The notes: generated by a model not told the origin, from the letters alone. A DNA stretch of 64,000 nucleotides from Persicaria tinctoria (GCA_037127255.1 JBANSL010000005.1:5704001-5768000), one strand, 5' to 3'; positions 10,794-23,489 are shown, counted from the stretch's first letter. Made by a program: numbers and translations.

Positions 10794-12929
10794 TCATGCA
10801 GCAGGTTCATCCTTCACAGCTTTGTCCCCCACCAAAAGCATCAGCTCTTTAACTGCTTCTTTGTAAACCCCTTCGCTACTCGAGTTTGGACACTGCTGAT
10901 CAGTAATTACTCCATCACCCTGTTTCATGACATAGACGATCGATAGAGAGTTTAATTTCCATCGAAAAATTGATATTTTATATAATTTTTATTATTCAAA
11001 AAATAGTAAAAGACATGTTTTTGTTAACTGAGGGAGTACTAGCTGATATAACTTACAAGGCGAGTAAGGATCATGAAAGAGCAATGATGACCATCACAGC
11101 AAACATTAGCCGCCTTCACCTCCACCTTATGCTTCTCAAGCACCGCAGCAATGGCGGCCAAGAGGCCCGGCTTCTTCCGGGAGCAAGCCATTATCATGGC
11201 CTCATTCTCCCCAAAGGTGTTGAGCACCACATTGGAGGAAGTCCATGTCTGAAACATCACATGGGAGTAGTGCTGATCATGGTGATTAGGCCCTTGATGG
11301 TATTGGACAGTGGCCAGGGGGAATGAGCTTGGGATGGTGCCATAGTCGGCTAGGAATGACTCCCTGGTGGTCTGACCCGCCAGCATCAGCTGTGGCGTGG
11401 TGGAGATGAGTGGCTTGTAGGTGACGATGGCGGTTTTTGGGCGTTGGGGCTTGTTTACCATTTGCTGTTGGAGGCTGTGGAGGGAGGCCTCTAGGGTTTT
11501 GATGTAGCTTATTGCCTCTTCCACAATGCTGGCCTTATCAACCTATTCAGAGCAATTATATTATATTATATTATATTATATATGGATATGGATATGTTTG
11601 GCGCGCAGTAACTCCAACTTTATTTATTTCATTAATTGTATTTTCGCGGAAAAGAACACTTATATAATCATTTTAAACTTTAGTTTCCGACTTAATTCTA
11701 GACACCATCCATATGCATGCATTTGTAACACTACTAGAGGGATATATAGGGAGAAGTCATTAGGATTCCTAATGACTCATGAGACGGTAAAAAACACAAA
11801 AACAAGCAAATAAAAAAGAGAAAAGAGAAATCAATCCAAAAGAGTCTGCATGTATGCAAAAAATGAAACTAGATAAACATAGAGATCAGAGTCAAGAGAA
11901 GAAAGTAATGTCACAATTAATTCCCAATGTACATAAATTTAATAAAATTCTAGAAAAAAAAATTGTTGTGGTCAAAACAAATTTAATGTTGTTGTTTTGA
12001 ATTGGTTATAAATAGATAAAACTTTAATTCCACTAATTTTATTTTTAAAAATATGTATAGACTCTAAGAAATTACCACATGATATTAGTTCAGACTGTGT
12101 CTTAAATATCTCAATCGACTCAAATTGATCAAACCAAAATTTTGTAATTTTTTCCCCTTCAACCAAAAGTGTAAAAAATATAAAAGTGTGAGTAAATTTA
12201 GAAAACCAGGTATATTGTATCACTAGCCCTAAAAAAAACTCACATTATATAGATAGATGCAACAAGGGAGATGAATATAGTATATGAAATTGTTATTGCC
12301 AAACAAAAACATTAGGAGATTGAGTTAATTTTATTTATGTTTACATATAGCGCGCTATATATATGGAAATTTTATTTTTGAAAACTCGAGAAAAAAGTGT
12401 GTACAATTTAACTTTTTTTTGAGCGAGATAAACTGAAAATGTTGTTTCAGGTAATTACCGTAATTACCTTGTCGGAAAGGTGAGGAAGCAAGGACTGGAG
12501 GGTATTAAACATGGACCTCATCTTCTTCCTCCTCTCCCTCTCTCCATTCACATTGCTGGCTGCATCCCATTCAATCTCCGCCCTCTTTTTCCCCTTCCCC
12601 TTGTCCACCTGATCACGTCCATTATCAATCCTCTCCTCCTGCAGCTTATCCTCTTTCACCGCCGCCTCATCCTTCCCCTTCACACCCCAACCAACGCCAT
12701 CGAGCACCGGAAAAGCAAAACCGCTATCTTCAGCAGCACAGCCAAAGATATTGACAGGCGGAGGCGGAGGAGGAAGGGATTGATGATGAGGCCACAAATG
12801 GCTCTTCCAAAACGACTCATCAATGGCAGTGTCGACGATCGGTGAACTCCCACCCCCACCGCCACCGCCGCCCTCTTGATCGGACTGGACTGGGCTTGTG
12901 TTCAAGCTGAAGGAGTTTTTCCAACTCAT
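10794..12929 (-). CDS. bHLH transcription factor, bHLH95/ZHOUPI (RGE1)-like
   Basis: Three exons, 12929-12468, 11542-11057 and 10919-10794, all with GT-AG introns in phase 0, give 357 aa. The basic region and helix 1 close exon 1 (NGERERRKKMRSMFNTL, then LLPHLSDK). Exon 2 opens with VDKASIVEEAISYIKTLE, so the intron splits the loop and helix 2. The basic region has the His/Glu-Arg-x-Arg DNA contacts in the form GERERRKK. An ACT-like C-terminal region follows (VVLNTFGENEAMIM, KKPGLLAAIAAVLEKHKVEV) and continues into exon 3. Gly-rich and Pro-rich stretches fill the N-terminus. In Arabidopsis ZHOUPI pairs with ICE1 and drives endosperm breakdown and embryo cuticle formation; the same role here is inference. 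Intron 2 contains half of a Stowaway-like repeat. The exact ends of exon 3 are predicted from splice sites. Confidence 0.85.
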
Positions 12930-14479
12930 CTGAAATTAATGTGATTCGGATGAGGGGGAAATTCTGGTAAATTAAATTGGGAGTGATCGATCAATTTGAG
13001 GGAAGCCCTAAATTAATTAGCTATAAAAACACTAGACAGTAACCATATATGGAGCTGATAGATCGAGGAAGACAGTGGGGGGTTGAGCAAGGAGACACGC
13101 AACCCCCCAGGCGCGTGGGCATCAATCTCGAAGCATCTCTGCCAGTTTGGGGCCCCGCTGGTTTTCAGATGTTTTCGATCGTTTCTTTTTCTATTTTCCT
13201 TTCCTTTTTCCTCAACGCAACAAACCGAATAAGACAAAGAAGATACCAATGATCGGTGAATTGAACTTCACTATGGAAGTAAGGAGGTTAGGAATAGAGT
13301 AGATTGAGTACATTTTGGAGTGGGATTCAAATTGAGGATCAACTTAAGCCAAATTTTGTGAAAGTTGCAATTTTTTCCATAGATTATCATGTCATAATTA
13401 AGCAAATAGGCTTCGAGTAGTAAATGAGACGAGTAGCATGAGCAGGAATAGATTCAACCTGAATTAAGCCATTCTTGGCTCAAGTTTATTTAAACATATA
13501 TATAAAAGTATTTCTAAGCTCGAGTCGAAATTTATATTCTGTATCGTACAAGGTCTTACTTTAGTGGCAAGAGAGAGGCTCGTAACCTCATTTCCTCCAA
13601 TGATCGATACACTATTTTCATATGTTAGGAGATTAATTGTGCCATACAAGTATCAACTGCTGTTAAATAACGTTGGGTCATATACGACGTGGGGGGCCAT
13701 GTACGCTCAAGCGCATTATGCGCATCAACCAAGGCGAGCGAGGTTTCATCGTAAAAGGTCATGCAAAACCGGCAGCCTCGGTGTAACCCCCAAATTAATT
13801 ATCTAATTCTAACTCTCTAATTAAACCCTTTAATTATTTATTTCAAAAATAAATAATAATATTATTATTAATAATTCATACATATATATTAATAATAAAT
13901 CATCCATCCTATGGATCTAGTCCATAAACTCTAAGTGTGTGACCTCATATGACCCGTTTATAATAGTCATGGACTTAAACCGTTTAACCCCATTAATCGT
14001 AGTTGGCTTCTAGCAAAGCATTACGACTCCTAAAAGAACCAGATTGAATATCTAGATCAATTGTCCTATTCCATGTTTTAGTCATTGCACATTGAATTAA
14101 AGGACACAATTTCTTCATATATTTGTATGGTTTTTCTATCCTATACCCAAGAGCATAAAATAAGAGTCATAATTTAGAATTATAATTAAAAAAGCATAAA
14201 ATAAGAGCCATAATTTAGAATTATATTTCAAATTTTATTTAGGTTAGCTTTTCTTTTAATTAGATTTCTAGAATCTATTTTTTTTATTAGAGAATCTTTT
14301 TCAATTTAGGTTATTATTCTATACCCTAGAATAGAAAGACTGACATTCGTGATATAAAAATGCTTCTTTATATATATAGCCTATTTCCTAACTCATAATG
14401 CAAAAGAACTTGATAACGAAGTCAGCTCATAGCAATCAAGATCCGATAACTGCACCAAAGAATCTTCTCGAACACATCA
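12930..14479. other. bHLH upstream region and AT-rich intergenic DNA
   Basis: The first few hundred bases are the presumed promoter and 5' UTR of the bHLH gene. The rest, especially 13800-14400, is very AT-rich with short repeats such as agcataaaataagag (twice, near 14151 and 14191). No gene was recognised. Confidence 0.5.
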
Positions 14480-14890
14480 GCGACACTGTAAGTGGATCAA
14501 ACCAAAGCATAATTGGTTTAAGCTAAATTTCGACGGAGCTCTCTCTACCTCTAATAAAAGAACTTACGGTTTTATCATCCGTGATAAGAATGGTATCTGA
14601 ACTTCATATATATTACTCACATCTCGATCGGATGAGATAACTTAAGTATCATCAACAACTTGCACAATGGCTCTTAGTGCTCTGGGGAGGTTGAAATGAT
14701 CGATTCTATCCGACACCCTTCTTACACCTCAGCTTTTAACTGATTTCGAAATTCGTCACATCTACGTACATGGACTGTAATCGTGCAATATATCGACTAT
14801 CTCACCTTGGATTTCCTTATTCACACTCCCTACCTTTCGATGATGCAACACTCTCTAGTTTCATCCTTCACGATGCTCCTAGATAGATTC
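14480..14890 (+). pseudogene. LINE RNase H remnant
   Basis: Translation near 14515-14595 gives KLNFDGALSTSNK followed by YGFIIRDKNG, the first strand and active-site aspartate region of the RNase H domain of plant LINEs. Frames then break, and a tail piece (FDDATLSSFILHDAPR) appears near 14840-14885. A short poly(A) run lies at 14918-14926. This is a decayed LINE 3' end. Confidence 0.6.
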
Positions 14891-15616
14891 GCAATCTTCC
14901 AAATTTTTTCCGGTTAAAAAAAAAGGACATAGTTGTTATAGCTTAAATATTCTAATTATTTCGGAAGTAATTTCATATTATAAAAAAAATTATATTTATA
15001 CCTTATATAGTTATATTGAAATGTTTATAAATAGAAAAATATTTTTTTACAATATTAAAATTATAACAAAAATAATCAATTTATAACCGGATGCATGGGG
15101 GTATAATCGAGGATCTTCGGAGCCACCTCAGCCCTGGCTACTGGGGCCCATAAATGGGACCATGCTGTGCTGTTTTTGAGGGAACCTCCAATTCCTGGCA
15201 ATGGCCGGCGCATATTATTAGCCGTTTTTTTGTTGAAGCGTAAGTAGGAATTCAGGGGAAAGGAGTCCAAATTCAGGAGGTTATGTTAATTGTTATGGGG
15301 CTCATCTTCCTCCTTCAATCATCAATCATCAAGGTTGAGTTTTTCATGGAAAAAAGCCTACAAACACCAATGATGCAGATTTCAGTATTTTCCGCCCCTT
15401 TTGATTTTTAAAGATTACCTTTAGTAATTCATATTGTACCCTTTTTCCTTCTTTTGAAATCACTCAGCTAGCAAATGAGCATCACCAATCTTTAAAACCC
15501 TAATCGAAAAAGCCAAACCCCATGATTATGAGGTTAATTGATTGAGTACCACAAATCTGTGAAAGCCTAACGGATAGAGCAATGCAGTGATCTAAAGGCA
15601 TTTGTATCAAGTTCAT

Positions 15617-15662
15617 TAGCTTTGTATCTGACATCTGATAACAGATGTCAGATACAAAGCTA
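15617..15662. repeat. perfect 21-bp inverted repeat with 4-nt loop
   Basis: The left arm tagctttgtatctgacatct plus g (15617-15637) is the exact complement of 15642-15662, with loop ataa between them. There is no mismatch and the pairing does not extend outward. The surroundings are non-coding. Confidence 0.9.
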
Positions 15663-16110
15663 TATATCTTTGCTCTGTGGATGTATATAGGCCCAATGGT
15701 GTTGTAGGGGATCTTTACTGATATAGGCCAAGCTCTGTTGTATTTGTTAATATATAAAGTTTCCTAGTTTTCTCATCATTGGATATATTTAAATCCAAAA
15801 TTTCAGAGGCTATGACAAATTACCATACATATTGATATTATACAACATTGATAGGCCTCCATATAGGGTTGTGCAGAAAAATACGACACGGTTGACACGA
15901 CACGAAATCGCAACAAAACGATACGAAAAAACACGAAACGATAAAGATACGACACGATTATGACACGAAACGGTAAAACACAACAATAATCGTGTTGTGT
16001 TCGGATCGGCATTTTCCTCTTGTCGGGTATCCGACACGACACCATATTTTTTTTTAAATACTATCAGTTTTTTTTAATAATAGATATAATATCAATGTCC
16101 CTTAATATCA

Positions 16111-16190
16111 CATAGCTCCGACAGCCCAGTTGGTTGGGCGTGCTGTGCACGTCAGAAGTAGCGCAACCCGTGTTCGAATCTGGAAACCTT
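16111..16190 (+). mobile_element. tRNA-derived SINE head inside the hAT element
   Basis: An A-box-like cagcccagttgg near 16122-16133 and a B box gtgttcgaatc at 16170-16180 are spaced as in tRNA-derived SINEs. The tail grades into the doubled CT-rich segment, so the SINE's 3' end is not defined. Confidence 0.5.
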
Positions 16191-16192
16191 CA

Positions 16193-16874
16193 CTTTTAAT
16201 TTTAGTTTTGAGCCTTTCGGGTTTTTTTTTTGTCTATTTACTTGTCACGGCTAGGGTTCCGTCTTCTTCTTTAATTTTCCAGATTCGCCGCCAGCTCCAC
16301 GGCTCGACCTCCCCTCTCTCGCTCAATCTCAGTCTCGTCTCGTCTCGTCTCGACTCTCCCGTTCTCTCTCACTCGCCCTCTCAAGCCTCGGTTCAGATCC
16401 TCAGTCCTCGCCCGTCCGACCGTCCTCGGTCTGAGCTCGTCGTCTCTCCTCTCCGCCATCCCCTGCCAATAGCTCGGCAACTCGCCTCTCCACTCCGGCT
16501 CTCCTCAATCCTCACTCCCTTTTAATTTTAGTTTTGAGCCTTTCGTTTTTTTTGTCTATTTACTTGTCACGGCTAGGGTTCCGTCTTCTTCTTTCATTTT
16601 CCAGACTCGCCACCAGCTCCACTGCTCGTGCTCAGTTCGCTCCGGCCCACAGACCACGGCTCGACCTCCCCTCTCTCGCTCAATCTCAGTCTCGTCTCGT
16701 CTCGACTCTCCCGTTCTCTCTCGCTCGCCCTCTCGAGCCTCGGTTCAGGTCCTCAGTCCTCGCCCGTCCGGCCGTCCTCGGTCTGAGCTCGTCGTCTCTC
16801 CTCTCCGCCATCCCCTGCCAATAGCTCGGCAACTCGCCTCTCCACTCCGGCTCTCCTGAATCCTCACTCCCTTT
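16193..16874 (+). repeat. tandem duplication of a CT-rich leader-like segment
   Basis: Copy one is about 16193-16518 and copy two about 16519-16874. Both begin ttttaattttagttttgag, include cacggctagggttccgtctt, and end near atcctcactccctttt. Copy two has an extra block of about 30 bp (cgctccggcccacagacc). The CT-rich content and the cgtgagtaatg string downstream (near 17033) resemble a 5' UTR followed by a splice donor, so a captured gene start is likely but unproven. Confidence 0.75.
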
Positions 16875-17501
16875 TTCAGACGTCAGATCCGGTAGTTGAT
16901 TCAATATCCTCAGCCCACGGCTCGCCGGTTGCTCTCAGGCAGCCCACGTCGTCGTCTCTTTCTTCAGATCTACATCCGACGCCAGCGGTTCAGATCCAGT
17001 CCTTGTGGTTTTTCAATCAGTTCGATCGTGATTCGTGAGTAATGAATTAGAGATTGTGGTTGTGGGTTCCCAAAATTGATGTTGTTTTTGAGTTTTTCAA
17101 TCTGTACTGTAGAGCCACCGACACGAAACCGTGTCGTGTTACACGGGTATCCGACACGAAACCGTGTCGTGTTATCATGTCGGATGCCCGGTAGTTATCG
17201 TGTCGTGTTCGGATCAGCACTTTCCCCCTTATCATGTCGTGTTTTTTGTCGTGTCGTGTCGTGTCGGATATCCGGTTATGCACAACCCTACCTCCATAGG
17301 TGCTCCATATCTATTCATTCTCATATTCCTATCCTTTGGGTTAAGTTCTGCATTCCCAATTTGGTCTTCCAAACCCAACAGCTCCTGAGTATAATGTTTA
17401 CCTTTAAATTCGTATCAGACTAACATCATCAATTGATAATTACCTCATAGGACATATTTTTCGGTATCCATCTTCATCATGCTGAATTTAGCATACAAGG
17501 T

Positions 17502-17728
17502 TGTAAACCGATCCGTCAAGCTCGAAGAGAACCAAATGACGAAGAGAGATTCTTGATTCAACTGAAATTGTAATTTGTTACAACTGAAAACTCCGACTAC
17601 ACACAGAGGAGGGAAAGTGAATATGTACGATCCGGATACAGAAGCAAACGACACCGTTTAGGACCACTTATTGACTAATTACAAAATGTGGCACATATAA
17701 TGGAAAGTAGACAATATATCCTCGATCA
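17502..17728 (-). repeat. 3' LTR of the copia element
   Basis: About 227 bp. On the minus strand it begins tgatcgagg, right after the purine tract gaggggggata (17729-17739). Confidence 0.9.
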
Positions 17729-20700
17729 TATCCCCCCTCAAGCGAGACATGAGAGAGTAAGTCGAGCTTGAGACAAAGGAATTCATGTTGATCAGTACCA
17801 AGGGCCTTAGTGAACACATCTGCCAATTGGAGAGACAAAGGCACATGAACCGTTTGAAGGAATTGAGATTGGACCATTTCACGCACAAAATGAGTATCAA
17901 TCCGAATATGCTTTGTGTGCTCGTGGAATACGGGATTAGCAGCAAGATGTTGTGCCGATCGATTATCACAATGAAGAGGAATTGGATGTAACACTGGGAT
18001 GTGCAGATCACTGAGGATGCCATCGAGCCACACTACTTCACTTGCAGCTGCAGACATTGCTCGGTACTTACTCTCTGTGGAGGAGTTGCTCACGGTCTTC
18101 TGTTTCTTTATCTTCCACGAGACAAGAGAGTCACCCAGAAACATACAATATCTGGAAGTGGAACGCCCAGTATAGAGGCAATTGCCCCAATTAGCATTCT
18201 GAATAGGCTTTAAGAGACAATGAGGATGCCTTTGGATAGAACAAAGCCTTGTTTAAGCTACCTTTGAGATAGCGAAGCAAGAAATGTGCAGCATCCAAGT
18301 GAGGTTGGCAAGGTGACGGTAAGAATTAACTGAGTTGTTGGATACAAAATGAAATGTCAGGCCTTGACATTGTGAGGTAGAGGAGACGCCCAATTAAGCG
18401 TTTGTAGTGCTCTGGATTATCAATGATACTACCTACATCAATTGATAGGTTGAGATTGCGTTGCATTGGGAAATTTGCCGGCTTGCAATATGTCGTACCG
18501 GCATCTACTAGTATATCGAGAATATACTTTCATTGGTTGAGAAGTAAACCTCTGGAGGAGCGAGCTATTTCCATGCCCAAGAAGTACCTAGCGAGGCCAA
18601 GGTCTTTGATTGTAAAAGGTTTGTCAAGAGCCAACTTTGTAGCAGATATAACAGATGGAGAATCACCAGTTATTAGGAGATCACCCATAAAGCATAGAGT
18701 CACAGTAATATGGCCATCAACCAACTTGACAAATAGACTGTAATCATGCAAAGACTGAGAAAAACCCAGATCGGTAAGAAGCTTGCTAAGCTCCACATTC
18801 CATTGACGGCTTGCCTGTTTTAGACCATAGAGTGACTTGTGAAGCCGACATACTAAACCATGATCAGTAGGGACACCAGGAGGGGTTGTCATGTAAACTT
18901 CCTCATCCAGAAAGCCGTGAAGGAAGGCATTATTGATGTCCAATTGGTGAAGAGGCCAACCTCTAGCAGCATCAAGTGCAAGAATAACTCGAACAGTGGT
19001 GAACTTAGCCACAAGAGAAAATGTGTGATTATAGTCCTTATCCTTGACTTGATTAAAGCCCTTAGAAACCAACCGAACCTTGTACCTATCAACTGTACCA
19101 TCAGGCTTGTATTTAACTCGAAAAACCCATTTACAACCTATGGCTTTCTTGCGAGGAGGTAAAGGAGTGAGTTGCCAGGTTTGATTAAGCTCCAAAGCAG
19201 CAAGTTCAGACTTCATAGCCTCAACCCAGTGAGGGCTATTCTTAGCTTGAGAATAGCAGCTTGGTTCAGGGACATTGAAAACATTGAACAAAGAAGCTTG
19301 ATAATCACAAGAAAGATGAGAGAAATTTAATGGTGACATAAGTTGGAAAGAAAAAGAAGATGACTGTGATGAAGAAGTAGTGTTAGGTAGCTGCTTGCAA
19401 ATGTAATCTTGGAGATTAGATGGAAAATGCCTTTGTCTAGTAGAGTGTCTAACAACTGGTTGAGGAATAACGAAGGGAACATCTGGTGAAGTAGAAGAAG
19501 AGGAGGTGTCATGTACAAAATTTGGAGGTGAATTGTGGGTTTCAATGGGTGGTGACACCGAAGTGTCAGAAGTAACAGGCTCATGTGAAGGAGTACTGGG
19601 TGTAAAGGACTCCTCAGAAGCATCCAAAGTTGGATTAACAAGGGGTAAGGTTGTGGGAGGAGAAAACTCCAAGGGAAGGACCACATTGTCATTAAAGGGA
19701 AATATATCCTCCTTGAAAATGACATCTCTACTTACAAAAATGTCATGACTGGCAAGATCATAAAGCTTATAACCTTTTTGACCAAGAGGATAGCTGAGAA
19801 ATACACACCTTCTAGAAGTGGACTGAAATTTATCTTTGTGCACCCGTGACTTCAATGCAAAACAAAGACAACTAACAACTCGAAGCTCATCATAAGATGG
19901 TTGCTTGTGATAAAGCAATTCAAATGGAGTATTACACTATAATATTGCAGAAGGTAACTTGTTGATGATGTATGTAGCTGCCAATATGCATTCTCCCCAA
20001 AACTTTGGAGGAAGATGAGGATGAATACGTAGAGCTCTTGCCATCTCAACAAGGTGGCCGTGCTTACGCTCCACCCTGCCATTTTGTTAAGGAACCCCAG
20101 ACATTGATCTCTGATGAATAATGCCAAAGCTATCAAAGAGCTCAGAGCACTTAGCAGATACAAACTCTGTGCCATTATCAGTGCGAATACTCTTAATCTT
20201 GGTGTCAAACTGAGTATGCACTCCTGATTGATGAATCTGACCAAAACTCCATAGACCTGAAGTTTATTCTGAATGAAACAAGTCCATGTCCCTCTAGAGT
20301 AATCATCAACTATGGTGACAAAGTATTTAGCCCCACAAATAGCATTAACCTTATAGGGGCCCCAAAGATCAATATGCACGAGCTCAAATAAAGCATTCAC
20401 AGAAGAAGAACTTCGATTAAAAGGTAGCTGGTGATGTTTTAACATTACACATGTCTCACAGAAATACTGATTCAAACTAGAACAACCAGAAACAGACAAA
20501 TGTTTCATCTTTGACAAAGATGTATGACCGAGCCTAGCATGCTCAAGGTCCAATTTATTCTCAATCCTACTAGCAGTATAATTCTGCAAATTACATGAAG
20601 TAAAAGAGAAAGCATCTTTAGCAGCAACAACTAACTGCAACCTTTGTGCCTCACTAATGTAAGTCCTGAGCACATAGAGTCCCTTAGCTTCAAAAGCAGT

Positions 20701-22209
20701 GTAAACAACCTTCTTAGTTCAAGGGGTCTGGAACACACATAAGTGTTCAAAGAAATAGATGAGCATTTTTTGATGCTTTAATAACTTTGACACAAAGAGC
20801 AGATTATGCCTAAACTCAGGCACATAGAGCACATGCTCCAAAATAAATCCAGAAGCTATAACTACACTTCCAGTATAGAATACTTGAATAGCAGAACCAT
20901 TAGGAAGACCAAGTAGCACATGCTTATGCAATTTATTCAAAGCAGTAAACAATTTTGGAGAAAATGTAATATGATCTGTAGCTCATGAATCCACTATCCA
21001 AGCATGACAATCGGAAGATTTAATGCATTTATTTTGTAAGAATTCCATATTACCTGCAAAGCTTACAAATCCAGTGTCCATGTCTCCACCAGATGTTGGA
21101 GCTTTGCCTTTCATCATTCTGAGAACCTCATTGTATACAGCATTGACAACCGCAGGATCAGCTTTGTCATTTCCTTCATTACTGTCAACAGGAGTATCAA
21201 AGGAAGTAGCATCTTCTACATTTGCTGCAATCTTGCATGAATACTTGTCACGAGGGCCTGTATACCAGTTAGGGTAGCCCACAAGCTTGAAGCAAGTCTC
21301 CTTTAAATGACCACGTTCATTGCAATAACTGCAATGCCTCTCAAACCTTGCTTTATTGTAATCCTTCCTCCTAGGAAGATTAGGCTTATCTGTAGGATTC
21401 CTTGATCCATTACCATTCGAAGAAGATGCTCTATTCACAGCCAAGGCAGTGCTATCATCAACAGGAATACGAGAGGAACTAGCTCCCTTGTTTCCTCTCT
21501 TAGCTTGCATCGTCATCTGATACACCTTGTTTAAGGTAGGCAATGGATCAGTTGACAATATGTTGCTGCACAAATTCTCAAATCCATCGTTGAGGCCCAT
21601 CAAGAACTCCATTAATTTGTTCTTCTGATCACGATCAACCATTTTCTTGAGCAAACTACAACCACACTGGGACAAAGCACCACATGTGCAAGTCGGTAGT
21701 CCTTCGAGAAGCTGAATCTCATCCCAGAGCCTCTTCATTTAGCTAAAATACACAGATGTAGGCAAATTCTCTTGTTGTAAGTTGCAAACCTGCTTCTTTA
21801 GTTGAAAGATAAGTGTTGCATTAGATTCCGCAAATCTTTCAACGATTTCGTCATATAACTCGTTCGCAGATCCATCATATATGAAATTTTCAGAGATTTC
21901 TCCATTCATAGAATTTATTATCCAGCTCATAACCATAAAGTCGCATCTAATCCACCTATGGTAATCTGGATCCTCTTCGCTAGGTTTCACACAAGATCCG
22001 GTTATAAAACCTAGCTTAAGCTTCGCACCCAAATCGATCTTAATTCCTCTACTCCAGCTAGAGAAATTAGAACTAGTGAAAGCATTCGCAACAAGCGTCA
22101 TACTTGGATGATTGTTGTTTGAAAGGAAAAGAAGATCATTGCCGTTCGCGTTGGCACCTCCATGAGCACCTTCGTTCCCTCGAGGATTGAGGAAATTGTT
22201 GTCCACCAT
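17668..22209 (-). pseudogene. copia gag-pol, multiply broken
   Basis: Gag runs from ATG 22209 (MVDNNFLNPRG). A stop at about 21740 splits it, and the second part carries a zinc knuckle (CSYCNERGHLKETC). The protease motif should read DSGATDHI but has a stop in place of glycine (near 20980). Next come the integrase zinc region and a core with VHIDLWGPY and TIVDDYSR, then a frameshift. The reverse transcriptase (19918-18530) keeps WVFRVKYKPDG and LDINNAFLHG. Its YVDD site has become FMGD, so one essential aspartate is lost. RNase H (18144 onward) keeps SSTESKYRAMS and VFTKALG and runs into the 3' LTR. Confidence 0.93.
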
Positions 22210-22280
22210 GACTCAATTCGAACCAACAGATCACAGTAGAGTAATTGAACAAAGAACAAAAGATCATAGGATTGTCTGTA

Positions 22281-22292
22281 GCTCTGATACCA
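22281..22292 (-). promoter_or_regulatory. primer-binding site (tRNA-Met type)
   Basis: The minus-strand reading tggtatcagagc directly follows the 5' LTR. This is the usual initiator-Met tRNA complement of plant copia elements. Confidence 0.9.
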
Positions 22293-22517
22293 TGTAAACC
22301 GATCGGTCAAGATCGAAGAGAACCAAATGAGGAAGAGAGACTCTTGATTCAACTGAAATTGTAATTTGTTACAACTGAAAACTCCGACTACACATAGAGG
22401 AGGGAAAGTGAATATGTACAATCCGGATACAGAAACAAACGACACCGTTTAGGACCACTTATTGACTAATTACAAAATGTGGCACATATAATGGAAAGTA
22501 GACAATATATCCTCATA
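22293..22517 (-). repeat. 5' LTR of the copia element
   Basis: About 225 bp. On the minus strand it ends cggtttaca, immediately followed by the primer-binding site. It matches 17502-17728 almost base for base. Confidence 0.92.
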
Positions 22518-22715
22518 AAGGTATTTTTTTTATAAGGAAATAATTCGACCTCATAAAGGTAAAACTACATTCACTTTTAGGAGTGATTTTCCCTTTTACG
22601 AATTCAGGAACATTTAGGGACATAGAAGGCAACAAAATCAAATCGTTGAAAGAATTAAACCTACAACATTCAGACAGATGTGAAACACAAATGAAAATAG
22701 CAAAGATGAATTTAG

Positions 22716-23488
22716 TGTTGGTCAATAATTCATATTTAACATACATGAAAATGTGTTTTGGGCTAAATTGTGGAACGTTCTGGAAGAATGTGGAATGTGG
22801 CGGAAGTCTCCGAAATGTGGTGGAATATTCTAGAAGCCTATGGAAGAGTGCGGAAGTCTCTGGAAGCTTGCGGAACCTTATGGAAGGTTCCAGAACCGTG
22901 AAGAGTCTAGATGTGTCTAGACTTGTGTAGAGTTCTCCGGAAACTTGGTGAACCTTAGGAAAATGTATGGAGGAGTCTAGAAGCATAGTGATGATTCTAG
23001 TATTGGAGTATTTTAGAGATGTTATAGGAGCTCCTTGTAAGAGATGGCATGGTCTATAAATAGGCTTAGTGGTGTGTGAGTTAGAGTGAGCGAGCGTGGT
23101 GAGTGCTCCTCCAAATGAGTGTGAGTATGGAAGGTGTTGTGTAGCCTAGTATGTGATCGATCGAGCACGAGGGCATCTCGATCACATACTAGTGAGTGTG
23201 AGTCCTAGTGCGTGATCGATTAAGAATGAGGGAGTCTCGATCATACACTAGAGTGTGTGGGTTGGTCAATAGGTGTGATCGATTGAGCATGAGGGCATCT
23301 CGATCACACGAGTGTGTGGTCCACCAAAGAGTGAGGTTAGTCTCTTGAGTCGAGTGGTGTACGTGAGTCTTGTATTTGTGAGAGGTGTACTTGTGTACAT
23401 ATATAATACAAGTTCTCATTTATAAGTGGAGCCTGATCCATCCGAGTCACACGTGATCGAGTGTTAGCTACCCGATTTTTCCCCAACA
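22716..23488 (+). repeat. 5' LTR of the non-autonomous element
   Basis: A TATA box, ctataaatagg, lies at 23051-23061, so transcription should start near 23080-23090. Three hairpin-forming repeats follow within the transcribed R/U5 part. The upstream half contains dispersed ggaa-rich strings. Confidence 0.92.
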
Positions 23489-23489
23489 G

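Larger units (their letters stand above)
15856..17298. mobile_element. hAT-type element carrying SINE head and gene-leader-like DNA
   Basis: The element proper is 15864-17290 (1427 bp). The terminal inverted repeat is tagggttgtgca at the left and its exact complement at the right. The 8-bp duplication cctccata lies at 15856-15863 and 17291-17298. Both subterminal regions are crowded with acacgacacg or cgtgtcgtgt strings, as in hAT elements. The interior is not transposase. It holds a tRNA-like SINE head (16111-16190) and a tandemly doubled CT-rich segment (16193-16874) that looks like a plant gene leader. The long open frames in the interior are low-complexity and are not called as genes. Confidence 0.9.
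17502..22517 (-). mobile_element. Ty1/copia LTR retrotransposon, full structure, inactive
   Basis: This is a complete structure on the minus strand, with two near-identical LTRs of about 226 bp, a Met-tRNA-type primer-binding site beside the 5' LTR, a purine tract beside the 3' LTR and a 5-bp duplication aaggt (17497-17501 and 22518-22522). Domain order is gag, protease, integrase, reverse transcriptase, RNase H, which is copia order. Stops, frameshifts and a damaged catalytic motif make it inactive. Closely similar LTRs suggest moderate age. Confidence 0.95.

Noticed and set aside
16111..16190. possible tRNA gene
   Set aside because: Only the promoter boxes match; the acceptor stem and anticodon arm are not credible.
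16130..16824. Ser/Leu/Arg-rich frames inside the second hAT element
   Set aside because: They follow the doubled CT-rich segment and change frame with it; more like an untranslated leader than a protein.
23146..23310. CRISPR-like array from three spaced repeats
   Set aside because: Only three imperfect repeats inside an LTR of a plant retroelement; the palindromes are LTR RNA hairpins.
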